A stretch of 17,176 nucleotides of DNA from DASUBV01 sp035763085 (GTDB taxonomy: Bacteria > Actinomycetota > Actinomycetes > Streptosporangiales > Streptosporangiaceae): the NCBI GenBank assembly GCA_035763085.1, contig DASUBV010000058.1:1-17176 (forward strand). The letters are read 5' to 3'. The first letter of the stretch is position 1. The number at the start of each line of letters is the position of its first letter. Positions 1 to 6,618 of this stretch are shown here, piece by piece. A program made the translations under genes and the position numbers. Under the pieces are notes generated by a model. That model ran no database searches. It saw only the letters and a list, made by a program, of their open reading frames with translations, and had not been told where the DNA came from.

Positions 1-71
1 CCGGCCGCGCCCCACTCCAGCCGCACGCCGTACGACCCCTGCCCGAACACGTCAGCCAGGTGCTCGCTCAA
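1..71 (-). CDS. 2-phosphosulfolactate phosphatase-like (ComB family), N-terminal fragment
   Basis: Only about 23 codons are inside the window; the gene runs off the left edge. It reads from a TTG at 71 (TTG AGC GAG CAC ...) with a good GGAGGG ribosome-binding site a few bases upstream. The visible peptide ends in FGQGSYGVRLEWGAA. This resembles the N-terminus of actinobacterial ComB-like 2-phosphosulfolactate phosphatases, which start with a (Q)SxYxVRxEWGPxGA stretch before the first beta strand. ComB hydrolyses phosphosulfolactate to sulfolactate in coenzyme M synthesis in archaea; the role of the actinobacterial homologues is unclear. The assignment rests on one short motif, so it is tentative. 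Confidence 0.5.
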   Translation of the reverse strand, partial: MSEHLADVFGQGSYGVRLEWGAA

Positions 72-192
72 CTTCGCCCTCCGGTCTCTTGCTCGCTACA
101 CATCGCTCCTATCGTGGTCGGCCTGCGGGTTTCAGGGATCCAGGCCCGTGCTGGCGGGTTACGGTGGGCCAGATCCAGCAACCGGAGGTCAC

Positions 193-402
193 GTGCCCAC
201 GCCGCCCCCTGACACCACGCCCGGCAGCCTGCCCTGCACGCCGGCGGCGATCCGCGCGGTCCTGGCCAGGCGGGCCGGGCCCGAGCTGGTGCAGCGCTTC
301 GACCACGAGGTAGACGCGGCGTTCGAGCAGGCCGAGCAGCAGCGCGACCTCACCCCGCTGGTCCAGACGGTCCGCCGCTGGTGGCTCGCGGCCGGAGCCT
401 GA
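193..402 (+). CDS. Small DUF6247-like protein (69 aa)
   Basis: Small soluble protein without signal or membrane segments. I place the start at GTG 193, because GGAGGT at 184-189 lies just in front and because the residues encoded from the earlier in-frame GTG at 148 look non-conserved. The protein opens with a Pro/Thr-rich stretch, then a helix around AAIRAVLARR, an acidic-aromatic segment QRFDHEVDAAFEQA, and the ending LTPLVQTVRRWW. This layout matches the small actinobacterial DUF6247 proteins as I know them. Those often sit beside RelE-like toxin genes and may be antitoxin-like, but no toxin gene is adjacent here. It lies 58 nt before the enoyl-CoA hydratase gene on the same strand. Function unknown. 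Confidence 0.65.
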   Translation: MPTPPPDTTPGSLPCTPAAIRAVLARRAGPELVQRFDHEVDAAFEQAEQQRDLTPLVQTVRRWWLAAGA

Positions 403-460
403 TGGCAGGCGCCGGGCCGGGCGGGCGGCGCGGCGTAGGCTGCCAGGGAGGGAGGCCGCC

Positions 461-1249
461 ATGTCTGGCACGACGTTCGAGCACATCCTGGTGGAGCGGT
501 CGGGGGACTTCGCCACCATCACGATGAACCGGCCGCAGCGCCGCAACGCGCTGTCCGGTGAGCACATGCGCGAGCTGATCACGGCGTTCGGGCAGGTGGG
601 GGACAGTGATGCGCTGGGCGTGGTGCTGGCCGGCAACGGGCCGGTGTTCAGCGCCGGGCACGACTTCGCGGACGTGGCAGACGCGGACCTGGCCGGGGTG
701 CGCTCGCTGCTGGCCACCTGCACCGACCTGATGACGGTGATGCAGCAGATCCCGCAGCCGGTGGTGGCCCGGGTACACGGGCTGGCCACGGCGGCGGGCT
801 GCCAGCTGGTCGCCTCGGCCGACCTGGCCGTGGCCAGCGAGGAGGCGGGGTTCGCGGCGCCGGGGGGCAAGGGCGGCTGGTTCTGCCACACGCCGATGGT
901 GGCGATCGCCCGGAATGTCGGCCGCAAGCGCGCGGCGGAGATGGCGCTATCAGGAGACGTGATCAGCGCGGCCACGGCGCTGGACTGGGGGCTGGTCAAC
1001 CAGGTCGTCCCGGCGGCGCAGCTGGACTCGGCGGTGCAGGGACTGCTGGAGCGGGTGACCCGCGGGTCGGCGCAGAGCAAGGGGATCGGCAAGCAGGCGC
1101 TGTACGCGCAGATTGACCTGGACCAGCCCAAGGCCTACGCCTACGCCATGGAGGTCATGGCGGCGACGAGCCAGCTGCCGGACGCCCGCGAGGGGATGCG
1201 CGCGTTCCTGGAGAAGCGCAAGCCACGCTGGCAGCGCGACGGGGCCTGA
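461..1249 (+). CDS. Enoyl-CoA hydratase/isomerase family protein (ECHDC3-like)
   Basis: 262-residue crotonase-fold protein of normal family length. The start ATG has a strong GGAGGGAGG site upstream. Crotonase signatures: NRPQRRNAL (23-31), the first oxyanion-hole strand FSAGHDF (63-69), and the second segment VHGLATAAGCQLVASADLAVAS (about 105-126), with G113 supplying the backbone amide. The region FAAPGGKGGWFCHTP (131-145), followed by ARNVGRKRAAEMALSG, resembles ECHDC3-type proteins rather than classical enoyl-CoA hydratases. One of the two catalytic glutamates of true hydratases (usually in a PE motif near 134-136) is replaced by glycine; the second (E160, AAEMALSG) is kept. Acyl-CoA substrate binding is likely, but hydratase activity is doubtful. 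No pathway partner is visible, and it is probably not part of the sugar locus downstream. Confidence 0.9.
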   Translation: MSGTTFEHILVERSGDFATITMNRPQRRNALSGEHMRELITAFGQVGDSDALGVVLAGNGPVFSAGHDFADVADADLAGVRSLLATCTDLMTVMQQIPQPVVARVHGLATAAGCQLVASADLAVASEEAGFAAPGGKGGWFCHTPMVAIARNVGRKRAAEMALSGDVISAATALDWGLVNQVVPAAQLDSAVQGLLERVTRGSAQSKGIGKQALYAQIDLDQPKAYAYAMEVMAATSQLPDAREGMRAFLEKRKPRWQRDGA

Positions 1250-1285
1250 CGCGCAAGCCGCCCTGGCAACGCGGCGAGGCCTGAC
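1216..1285 (+). repeat. 35-nt tandem duplication spanning the 3' end of the hydratase gene
   Basis: Two 35-nt units lie head to tail: 1216-1250 and 1251-1285. Both begin GCGCAAGCC and end GGCCTGAC; I count 5 mismatches over 35. The first unit encodes the last hydratase codons and stop (KPRWQRDGA*). The second is an untranslated echo that would read KPPWQRGEA* in the equivalent frame, stop included. Confidence 0.85.
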
Positions 1286-1375
1286 ACCTGGCGTGCCCGC
1301 CGGACCGTGCCTGTAGCGCCTCAGCGCGACGGACTCCGCAGGATGAAGCGCTGCCGTCACGGCTGACCGCAGTTG

Positions 1376-1407
1376 GTCGCCCAGTAGCTCAGTCGCCCAG
1401 TAGCAGT
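1376..1407 (+). repeat. 16-nt direct tandem repeat in intergenic DNA
   Basis: GTCGCCCAGTAGC occurs at 1376-1388 and again, identical, at 1392-1404, a period of 16. It lies in the gene-free stretch between the hydratase gene and the left sugar operon. Confidence 0.8.
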
Positions 1408-1421
1408 GTCTTGTCAATGTA

Positions 1422-1458
1422 GTGCTCGCAGTGCCGCGTCAGTGTCGTGCTCGCAGTG
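1422..1458 (+). repeat. Second direct repeat, period 25
   Basis: GTGCTCGCAGTG occurs at 1422-1433 and 1447-1458. The segment between and after the copies is also rich in CAGTG/GTGGCTG words. With the other two repeats, the stretch 1250-1560 holds no gene that I can support; the minus-strand reading frame at 1495-1683 has no recognisable features. Confidence 0.7.
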
Positions 1459-1560
1459 GCTGGCGTGGCCTGAGTGGCTGCGGTGGTGTCACGGCTAGCG
1501 TGGCTCTGCCCACTCACCCCTGCTAGCGCTGCGCTCTCCCTTCTGGCTACGATGTTGCCC

Positions 1561-1575
1561 ACTTAGGTTTATCAA
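1561..1575 (-). promoter_or_regulatory. Candidate operator A, upstream of the left sugar operon
   Basis: The plus strand reads ACTTAGGTTTATCAA, i.e. TTGATAAACCTAAGT on the minus strand. This nearly equals the site at 11056-11071 (TTGACAAGACCTAAGT), differing by one T/C change and one inserted G. It sits in an AT-rich island in otherwise very GC-rich DNA, right before the PmoA-like gene; TTGCCC at 1555-1560 could be a -35 box. ROK-family regulators often bind TTGATAAA-like sequences, so the ROK protein of this locus is the natural candidate. Binding is inferred. Confidence 0.55.
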
Positions 1576-1642
1576 AAAGGCATATGTCGTGGCGCAGCGG
1601 TGCGGAAGAGGCCCGCGGCTAGTCGAGCGGATGGGGCCCAGG

Positions 1643-2641
1643 ATGGCGGAGACCGTGGCGTCCGGAGGCGAGCCGCAGTGCACGCTGACCAGCGATGAGC
1701 AAGGCGTGGTGTTCAGCCTCGGCAGGGACCGGCTGGCGCGGTACGTGTCCGGCGCCGCTCCGCGCCCGTTCCTGGCTGACCTGCGCGGCCCCGGCGGCCG
1801 GGTGGTGACCCGGCCGCTGGACCTGGCGGGACTGCCGGCGGATTCCCGTGATCACCCGCATCAGCGCGGCGTCTGGGCCGGGCACCGCGACGTCGGCGGC
1901 GCGGATCTGTGGACCGACTTCGATGGGCACGGCGTGATCGCCGCGCGCGGGCGGCCGCACGTGCTGACGGAGCCGGGCCGGGCGACGGCGTGCCAGGAAC
2001 TGGACTGGATCGGCGCGGCGGGCGAGCTGCTGCTGACCGAGACACGGCTGGTGCGGGCCTACCCGGAGCTGGGCGACGGCAGCCGGATCATCGACCTGGA
2101 GCTGAGGCTCGCCGCGCTGCCGGGGCGTCCGGTGACGCTCGGCGACACCAAGGAGGCGGGCCTGGCGGCGGTCCGGGTCGCGGTGCCGATGGAGGAGCGC
2201 CGGGGCGGCCGGGTGGAGAACGCGGCGGGCGTCGTCGGCGCGGACCGGTGCTGGGGTCAGCCCGCGAGCTGGTGCGACTACAGCGGGCCGGTCAGCGAGG
2301 GACCGGACGGGGGCGCGCCGGACGGTGCCCGGGCCGGCATCGCGATCCTGGACCACCCCGGCAACCCGCGGCACCCAGTCAGCTGGCACGTGCGCGACTA
2401 CGGGCTGATGGCGGCCAACCCGTTCGGGTACCGCGACTTCTTCCCCGGCCAGCACCGGGACGGCTCGCTGGAGCTCGTGCCCGGTGCTCCGGTCAGCTTC
2501 TGCTACCGGATCGTGGTGCACGCGGGCGACGCGCGCGTGGGCCGGGTCGCCGAGCGCTATGCCGAGTTCGCCGCCACGGCGCGCCCGGGCGAGCAGGCCG
2601 GTCAGCAAGCGGGGAGCGGCAATGCGCCTGGCGATCTGTAA
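1643..2641 (+). CDS. PmoA-like / DUF6807 family protein
   Basis: About 332 residues from ATG 1643. Alternative in-frame starts are ATG 1631 and GTG 1589; the latter has AAAAAGG 8-9 nt upstream but would begin inside the promoter island. I prefer 1643 because the conserved domain starts only about 12 residues later (CTLTSDEQGVVFSLGRDRLARY). The signature DHPHQRGVWAGHRDVGGADLWTDF, seen here in two adjoining halves, is typical of the DUF6807 ('methane oxygenase PmoA') family, and the C-terminal part has HPVSWHVRDYGLMAANPFG. The family name is historical: these are soluble beta-sandwich proteins, not methane monooxygenase. They recur in sugar-catabolic clusters next to SIP TIM barrels and oxidoreductases. 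No signal peptide is seen. First gene of a four-gene operon, overlapping the next gene by 20 nt. The reaction is unknown; a role on a sugar or keto-sugar is inferred from context. Confidence 0.85.
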   Translation: MAETVASGGEPQCTLTSDEQGVVFSLGRDRLARYVSGAAPRPFLADLRGPGGRVVTRPLDLAGLPADSRDHPHQRGVWAGHRDVGGADLWTDFDGHGVIAARGRPHVLTEPGRATACQELDWIGAAGELLLTETRLVRAYPELGDGSRIIDLELRLAALPGRPVTLGDTKEAGLAAVRVAVPMEERRGGRVENAAGVVGADRCWGQPASWCDYSGPVSEGPDGGAPDGARAGIAILDHPGNPRHPVSWHVRDYGLMAANPFGYRDFFPGQHRDGSLELVPGAPVSFCYRIVVHAGDARVGRVAERYAEFAATARPGEQAGQQAGSGNAPGDL

Positions 2642-3476
2642 CGAGCTGTTCGAGGGCTGGCCGCTGACGGAGGCGTTGGCGTTCGCTGCCGGGGTGGGCT
2701 ATGAGGCGGTCGAGATCGCCCCGTTCACACTCGGCGGCGCGCCCGGCGAGCTGTCGCGGCAGCGCCGGGCGCAGATCCGGGACCAGGCTGCCGCGCACGG
2801 CCTGGGCATCACCGGGCTGCACTGGCTGCTGGCCGGAGCGGCCGGCGTGCATGCTGCGGTCGCGGATCCGGAGGTGGCCCGGCGAACCCTGGACTACCTG
2901 CGCGACCTGACCGGGCTATGCGCGGACCTGGGCGGCCGGGTGCTCGTCTTCGGGTCGCCGGCACAGCGCAGCACGCCTGCCGGGGCGGACCCGGCGCAGG
3001 CGCGGGCGCGGATCGCCAGCACGCTGCGCGCGTGGAGCGCCATGGCCGCGGACTGCGGTATGACGATCTGCATCGAGGCCCTGCCGCCTGCGGAGACCGA
3101 CCAGATCACCACCACCGCCGAGGCGGTGGCCATGGTCGAGGAGATCGGCTCCCCGGCGGTCCGGCTGGTGCTCGACGTGAAGAGCATGTGCTCGGAGGAC
3201 ACCCCGGTCGGGGAGCAGATCGCGCTGGCCGCCCCGTACCTGGCCTATGTCCAGGTCAACGATGCAAGCCGCCGCGGGCCCGGGCTGGGCGATACCGACT
3301 TCGTGCCGATCCTGCGCGCGCTGGCGCAGGCCGGGTACGCCGGCGACGTTTCGGTGGAGGCGCTAGACCGGGGTCCCGACCCGGTGACGGTCGCCCGGAC
3401 TGGTTACGCGACCCTGCGGGCGGCGCTGGGTGAGCTCGGCCTGCCCGGCGGCTCCCGCCCGCCCGCTTCCTGGTAA
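2622..3476 (+). CDS. Sugar phosphate isomerase/epimerase-like TIM barrel (left operon)
   Basis: 284 residues, the normal size for the xylose-isomerase-like AP-endonuclease-2 fold. The start ATG 2622 has GGGGAGCGG in front and lies inside the 3' end of the previous gene, suggesting coupled translation. Expected metal ligands by family position: E152 (CIEALPP), D185 (LVLDVKSM), position 211 (YVQVND) and E246 (VSVEAL). The third ligand, usually His, is Gln here, as in hydroxypyruvate-isomerase-type members. ASRRGPGLGDTDF after the Gln is the usual substrate-binding arginine/glycine loop. Family members isomerise or epimerise free sugars, keto-sugars or keto-glycosides despite the name. It probably acts with the MDR dehydrogenase immediately downstream; substrate unknown. 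Confidence 0.9.
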   Translation: MRLAICNELFEGWPLTEALAFAAGVGYEAVEIAPFTLGGAPGELSRQRRAQIRDQAAAHGLGITGLHWLLAGAAGVHAAVADPEVARRTLDYLRDLTGLCADLGGRVLVFGSPAQRSTPAGADPAQARARIASTLRAWSAMAADCGMTICIEALPPAETDQITTTAEAVAMVEEIGSPAVRLVLDVKSMCSEDTPVGEQIALAAPYLAYVQVNDASRRGPGLGDTDFVPILRALAQAGYAGDVSVEALDRGPDPVTVARTGYATLRAALGELGLPGGSRPPASW

Positions 3477-3527
3477 CAGCAACTGGCGCTGCCGCCGGAT
3501 GGGCGGCCCGACGAAAGGACGCCGATC

Positions 3528-4541
3528 GTGCTCGCCCGCCACCTTGTCTCCCGCCGGCCCGGCCAGCTCGCCCTGGAAGAGCACGACGTCCCCGCGCAGC
3601 CGCCGCCGGGCGGGATCATCGCCCGCGCGGCGGCCACGGCGATCAGCCCCGGCACCGAGGTGACGATGTACCTGGGCCGCGCCGTGCTGCGCCCGGCCGA
3701 CAGCACCGAGCCGTATTACCCCGGCTACTCCTTCGCCGGCGTGGTCGTGGCGGCGGGCGAGGGGGCGGGATTCAAGCCGGGGGACCGGGTCTGCGGGCCG
3801 CTGCCGCACGCCTCACTCGCCGCGGAGAGCCGGCCAGAACGGCTGGCGCGGCTGACGGTGATCCCCGACGGTGTCAGCGACCCGGCGGCGGCCATGACCC
3901 AGCTCGGCTGCATCGCCCTCAACGCGGTGCGGCTGGCCCGGCTGCAGCTCGGTGACTCCGTCGCCGTCCTCGGCGCGGGCCTGGTCGGGCTGCTGGCCTG
4001 CCGGTTCGCGCACCTGAGCGGGGCGCGGCCGGTGCTGGCAGCGGACCCGGTGGCGAGCCGGCGTGAGCTGGCCCGAGTGTTCGGGGCCAGCGCTTCGGCG
4101 GACCCGGCCGAGCTGGCCGCGAGATCGGGGAACGGCGTGCCGCAGACCGGCTTTGACGTGGTGTTCGAGGCGAGCGGGACGCCGCAGGGAGTGCTGCAGG
4201 CGATGCGGCTGGCCGCGCGCGGCGGCCGGGTCGTGCTGCTGGGCAGCACCCGCGGCCTGGTGGACGGTTTCGACCCGTACGACGACGTCCACCGCAAGGG
4301 CGTGACGGTCATCGGCGCGCACGTGTCCACGGCACCGGCCGCAGCGACGCTGGCCGACCGGTGGACCGAGGCCGCCAACCGCCGCTACCTGCTGGGCCTG
4401 CTGCGCGACCGGGTGGTTGAGGTGTCACCGCTCATCACCGACACGATCGCGCCGCGAGACGCCGGCGCGATGTTCGCCGACCTGGCCCGCGCGCCGGGCG
4501 GGCGGCTGGGCGTGATCATCGACTGGGAGGCGGCGGGATGA
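3528..4541 (+). CDS. Zinc-less medium-chain dehydrogenase (MDR superfamily), left operon
   Basis: 337 residues from GTG 3528, with GAAAGGA about 8 nt upstream. The N-terminal GroES-like half carries AISPGTEVTMYLG (38-50), where classical zinc alcohol dehydrogenases have a catalytic cysteine (CGTD-like); no structural-zinc cysteine quartet is present. The Rossmann half has VAVLGAGLVGLLACRF, with the GxGxxG glycines at about 149, 151 and 154, and AAD about 20 residues later, where the acidic residue favours NAD over NADP. This layout fits the MDR subgroup that includes bacteriochlorophyllide dehydrogenase-like and YcjQ-like enzymes. Likely role: NAD-dependent oxidation or reduction of a hydroxyl of a sugar or glycoside, paired with the SIP enzyme upstream. 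It overlaps the cupin gene by 4 nt (ATGA). Substrate is inferred from context only. Confidence 0.88.
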   Translation: MLARHLVSRRPGQLALEEHDVPAQPPPGGIIARAAATAISPGTEVTMYLGRAVLRPADSTEPYYPGYSFAGVVVAAGEGAGFKPGDRVCGPLPHASLAAESRPERLARLTVIPDGVSDPAAAMTQLGCIALNAVRLARLQLGDSVAVLGAGLVGLLACRFAHLSGARPVLAADPVASRRELARVFGASASADPAELAARSGNGVPQTGFDVVFEASGTPQGVLQAMRLAARGGRVVLLGSTRGLVDGFDPYDDVHRKGVTVIGAHVSTAPAAATLADRWTEAANRRYLLGLLRDRVVEVSPLITDTIAPRDAGAMFADLARAPGGRLGVIIDWEAAG

Positions 4542-5299
4542 GCGGCGAGCGCGACCAGGCGGCGGCCGGGCCGTTCCCCGGCGGGACCAGCGTGTCCCGC
4601 CTGACGGTCTACGACTGGTCCAGCCCTGATGGCCTGCGCGGCGGGTCGGCGCACGCGCATCTGGCCTGCACCGAGGGGTATGTGGTGATCGGCGGCCAGG
4701 GGTGGCTGCAGACCCTGGGGCACGACGGGTTCGCGGAGACGCCGCTGACCCCGATGACGGTGGCGTGGTTCAGCCCGGGTGTCATCCACCGGCTCGTCAA
4801 CGAGGGCGGGCTGCGGATCATCGTGGTCATGCAGAACAGCGGCCTGCCGGAGGCGGGGGACTGCGTGCTGACATTCCCGCCCGGGCACCTTGCCGACCGC
4901 GGCGCCTACCAGGCGGCGATGTCGCTGGCGCCGGGCGCGGCGGCGGGAGGGCCGGCCGCTGCGGCGGGGACGCGGGCCGGGACTGCGGAGGACGCGGCGG
5001 AGCGGCGCAAGAACCTCGCGGTCGAGGGCTTCCTGCGGCTTCGCGAGCGGGTGGCCGCGCACGGGCCGTCCGGGCTGGATGAGTTTTACTCCGCCGCGGC
5101 GGAGCTGGTCCGGCCACGGCTGCCGGACTGGCGCCAGACCTGGGAGCGGGGTGCGATGACAGCGGCGCGGCGGACTCAGGAGCAGATCGCGGCGCTGGCC
5201 GACGGCGAGATCGCGCACCTGCACGAGGGCCGGCTCACGGTGCTCGGGCCGCCCGCCGCCGAGCGCCTCGGCATGTGCGGCCGGCTGGCCGCCTACTAG
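4538..5299 (+). CDS. Cupin-domain protein with C-terminal helical extension
   Basis: 253 residues; GGAGGCGGCGGG sits directly before ATG 4538, which overlaps the previous stop (ATGA). The N-terminal 115 residues form a single cupin: motif 1 is HAHLACTEGYVVIGGQG with metal ligands H39, H41 and E46, and motif 2 is SPGVIHRLVNEGG with H84. All four usual ligands are present, so a bound metal is likely. An Ala/Gly-rich linker (about 125-145) leads to about 100 residues of predicted helix (AAERRKNLAVEGFLRLRERV, then a WRQTWERG stretch) that I do not recognise. Cupins in sugar loci act as isomerases, epimerases or sugar-binding accessory proteins. It is the last gene of the left operon, converging on the ROK gene. 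Specific activity unknown. Confidence 0.82.
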   Translation: MSGERDQAAAGPFPGGTSVSRLTVYDWSSPDGLRGGSAHAHLACTEGYVVIGGQGWLQTLGHDGFAETPLTPMTVAWFSPGVIHRLVNEGGLRIIVVMQNSGLPEAGDCVLTFPPGHLADRGAYQAAMSLAPGAAAGGPAAAAGTRAGTAEDAAERRKNLAVEGFLRLRERVAAHGPSGLDEFYSAAAELVRPRLPDWRQTWERGAMTAARRTQEQIAALADGEIAHLHEGRLTVLGPPAAERLGMCGRLAAY

Positions 5300-5316
5300 C
5301 GCGCCAGGATGCAGCG

Positions 5317-5351
5317 GGAGGATTCCGCGTCGCCCGTGCGCGTGATCCTCC
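5317..5351. terminator. Hairpin between convergent cupin and ROK genes
   Basis: GGAGGAT (5317-5323) pairs perfectly with ATCCTCC (5345-5351). After a wobble and one mismatch, a second CGCG/CGCG stem closes a short loop. There is no T-tract, as is common in GC-rich actinomycetes. Its position between two converging stop codons suits a bidirectional terminator. Confidence 0.6.
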
Positions 5352-5390
5352 TGGGAGCGCCGGCCGCTGCCGGGAGCGCGCACCCGGCGG

Positions 5391-6617
5391 CTAGAGGCGG
5401 AGCAGGGGCGGCATGTCCGGGTCGGCATCGGCGGCGTCGTCGGCCAGCGCCCGGTCGATGGCGGTGGCGGAGAACACCGTCTCGCGCACCATCACCGCGG
5501 CGCCGGCCACGCCCGCGTGATCACCGAGCCGGCTGGTGGAGATGTGCAGGCTGCGGGTGGCCAGGGGCTGGGTGCGCTGGTAGAGCGACTCGCGCAGGCC
5601 GGCCAGGAAGTGCTCGTGCGTAAAGGCCATGTCGCCGCCCAGGATCAGGGCGCCGGGGTTGAGCAGGCTCACCGCAGTGGCCAGCACCTTGCCGAGCAGC
5701 CGCCCGGACTGGCGGGTCGCCTTCACCGCGTCGCCGTTACCCTCCTGGACCAGGCGGACCACGTCCCGGCTGGTCTCGGTCGGCCAGCCCCGGTCCTTCA
5801 GCTCGCGGGCGATCGCCGCGCCGCTGGCCACGGCGGCCAGGCATCCGTCGGCCCCGCAGCTGCACCGGTGCTCCTCGGCGGCGGGCACCCGGACATGGCC
5901 GATGTCACCGGCGCCCCCGTCGACGCCGTTGTAGACCCGGCCGCCGATCACCAGCCCGGCGCCGATGCCGGTGGCGACCTTGACGAACAGCAGCGAGTGG
6001 ATGTCCGGGTAGCACAGGGCGGCCTCGCCCAGGGCCATCAGGTTCGCGTCATTCTCGACGAAGACCGGGGCCCGGAAATGCCGGCCGACCGCCTCGCGGA
6101 CCGGGTAGTCGTCCCAGCCCGGCATGATCGGCGGCTGCACCGGGCGGCCCGCGATGCCGTCGACCGGCCCGGGCAGCCCGACGCCCACCCCGCACACCTG
6201 GGCGGGATCCCGGCCGCTGTCCTCCAGCAGGCTGGCCAGCGCCGAGCAGACGAACTCCAGCACCGCGTCGGGCCCGGTGGCGATCCGGGACTCGATGGTC
6301 TTGTCGGCGAGCGTCTGGCCGGCGCCGTCCAGCACGGCCAGGCGGCCGTGCGTGGCGCCGAGGTCGGCGGCCAGGATGGTCTTGGCCGCATCGTTGGGCG
6401 TCAGTGCCGTCGGCGGCCGGCCGCCGGTGGAGGCCTCGGTCCCGCCCTCGCGCAGGTAGCCCGCAGTCAGCAGGGCGCCGACCCGCTGCATGACCGTGGA
6501 CCGCGACAGGCCGGTCAGCAGCATCAGCTCCCGGCGCGTGCGCACGCGACCCTGCCGGAACAGCTGGAAGATGTGCCCGGCTGAGGTCGTGAGCAGCGGA
6601 TCCGGGGAATCGGTCAC
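5391..6617 (-). CDS. ROK-family transcriptional regulator
   Basis: 408 residues from GTG 6617, right after the permease stop (AAGGGG upstream). An N-terminal winged helix-turn-helix (about 26-56, TRRELMLLTGLSRSTVMQRVGALL) precedes a ROK sugar-kinase-like domain. That domain has the phosphate motif AADLGATHGRLAVLD (84-97), the catalytic-type END (188-190), GDIGH (238-242) and the zinc motif CSCGADGCL (252-260), with H241 as the further ligand. The sugar-binding ExGH glutamate is Asp, and the glutamate after GCL is Ala; such drift fits a regulator that senses rather than phosphorylates sugar. It is the last gene of the minus-strand transporter operon and the only DNA-binding regulator in the window. 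It is therefore the likely repressor or activator of the three sugar operons through the motif at 1561 and 11056. Confidence 0.93.
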   Translation of the reverse strand: MTDSPDPLLTTSAGHIFQLFRQGRVRTRRELMLLTGLSRSTVMQRVGALLTAGYLREGGTEASTGGRPPTALTPNDAAKTILAADLGATHGRLAVLDGAGQTLADKTIESRIATGPDAVLEFVCSALASLLEDSGRDPAQVCGVGVGLPGPVDGIAGRPVQPPIMPGWDDYPVREAVGRHFRAPVFVENDANLMALGEAALCYPDIHSLLFVKVATGIGAGLVIGGRVYNGVDGGAGDIGHVRVPAAEEHRCSCGADGCLAAVASGAAIARELKDRGWPTETSRDVVRLVQEGNGDAVKATRQSGRLLGKVLATAVSLLNPGALILGGDMAFTHEHFLAGLRESLYQRTQPLATRSLHISTSRLGDHAGVAGAAVMVRETVFSATAIDRALADDAADADPDMPPLLRL

Positions 6618-6618
6618 G

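Noticed and set aside
109..1131. 340-codon minus-strand open frame opposite the hydratase gene
   Set aside because: Low-complexity Ala/Arg/Ser translation with no motif, antisense to a clear crotonase gene with a strong ribosome site.
1376..1458. Possible CRISPR-like array from spaced short repeats
   Set aside because: Only two copies each of two different short words with 3- and 13-nt spacing; no array structure and no cas genes.
3528..4541. Classical zinc alcohol/sorbitol dehydrogenase
   Set aside because: Neither the catalytic cysteine nor the structural four-cysteine zinc site is present; ISPGTE replaces the CGTD-type motif.
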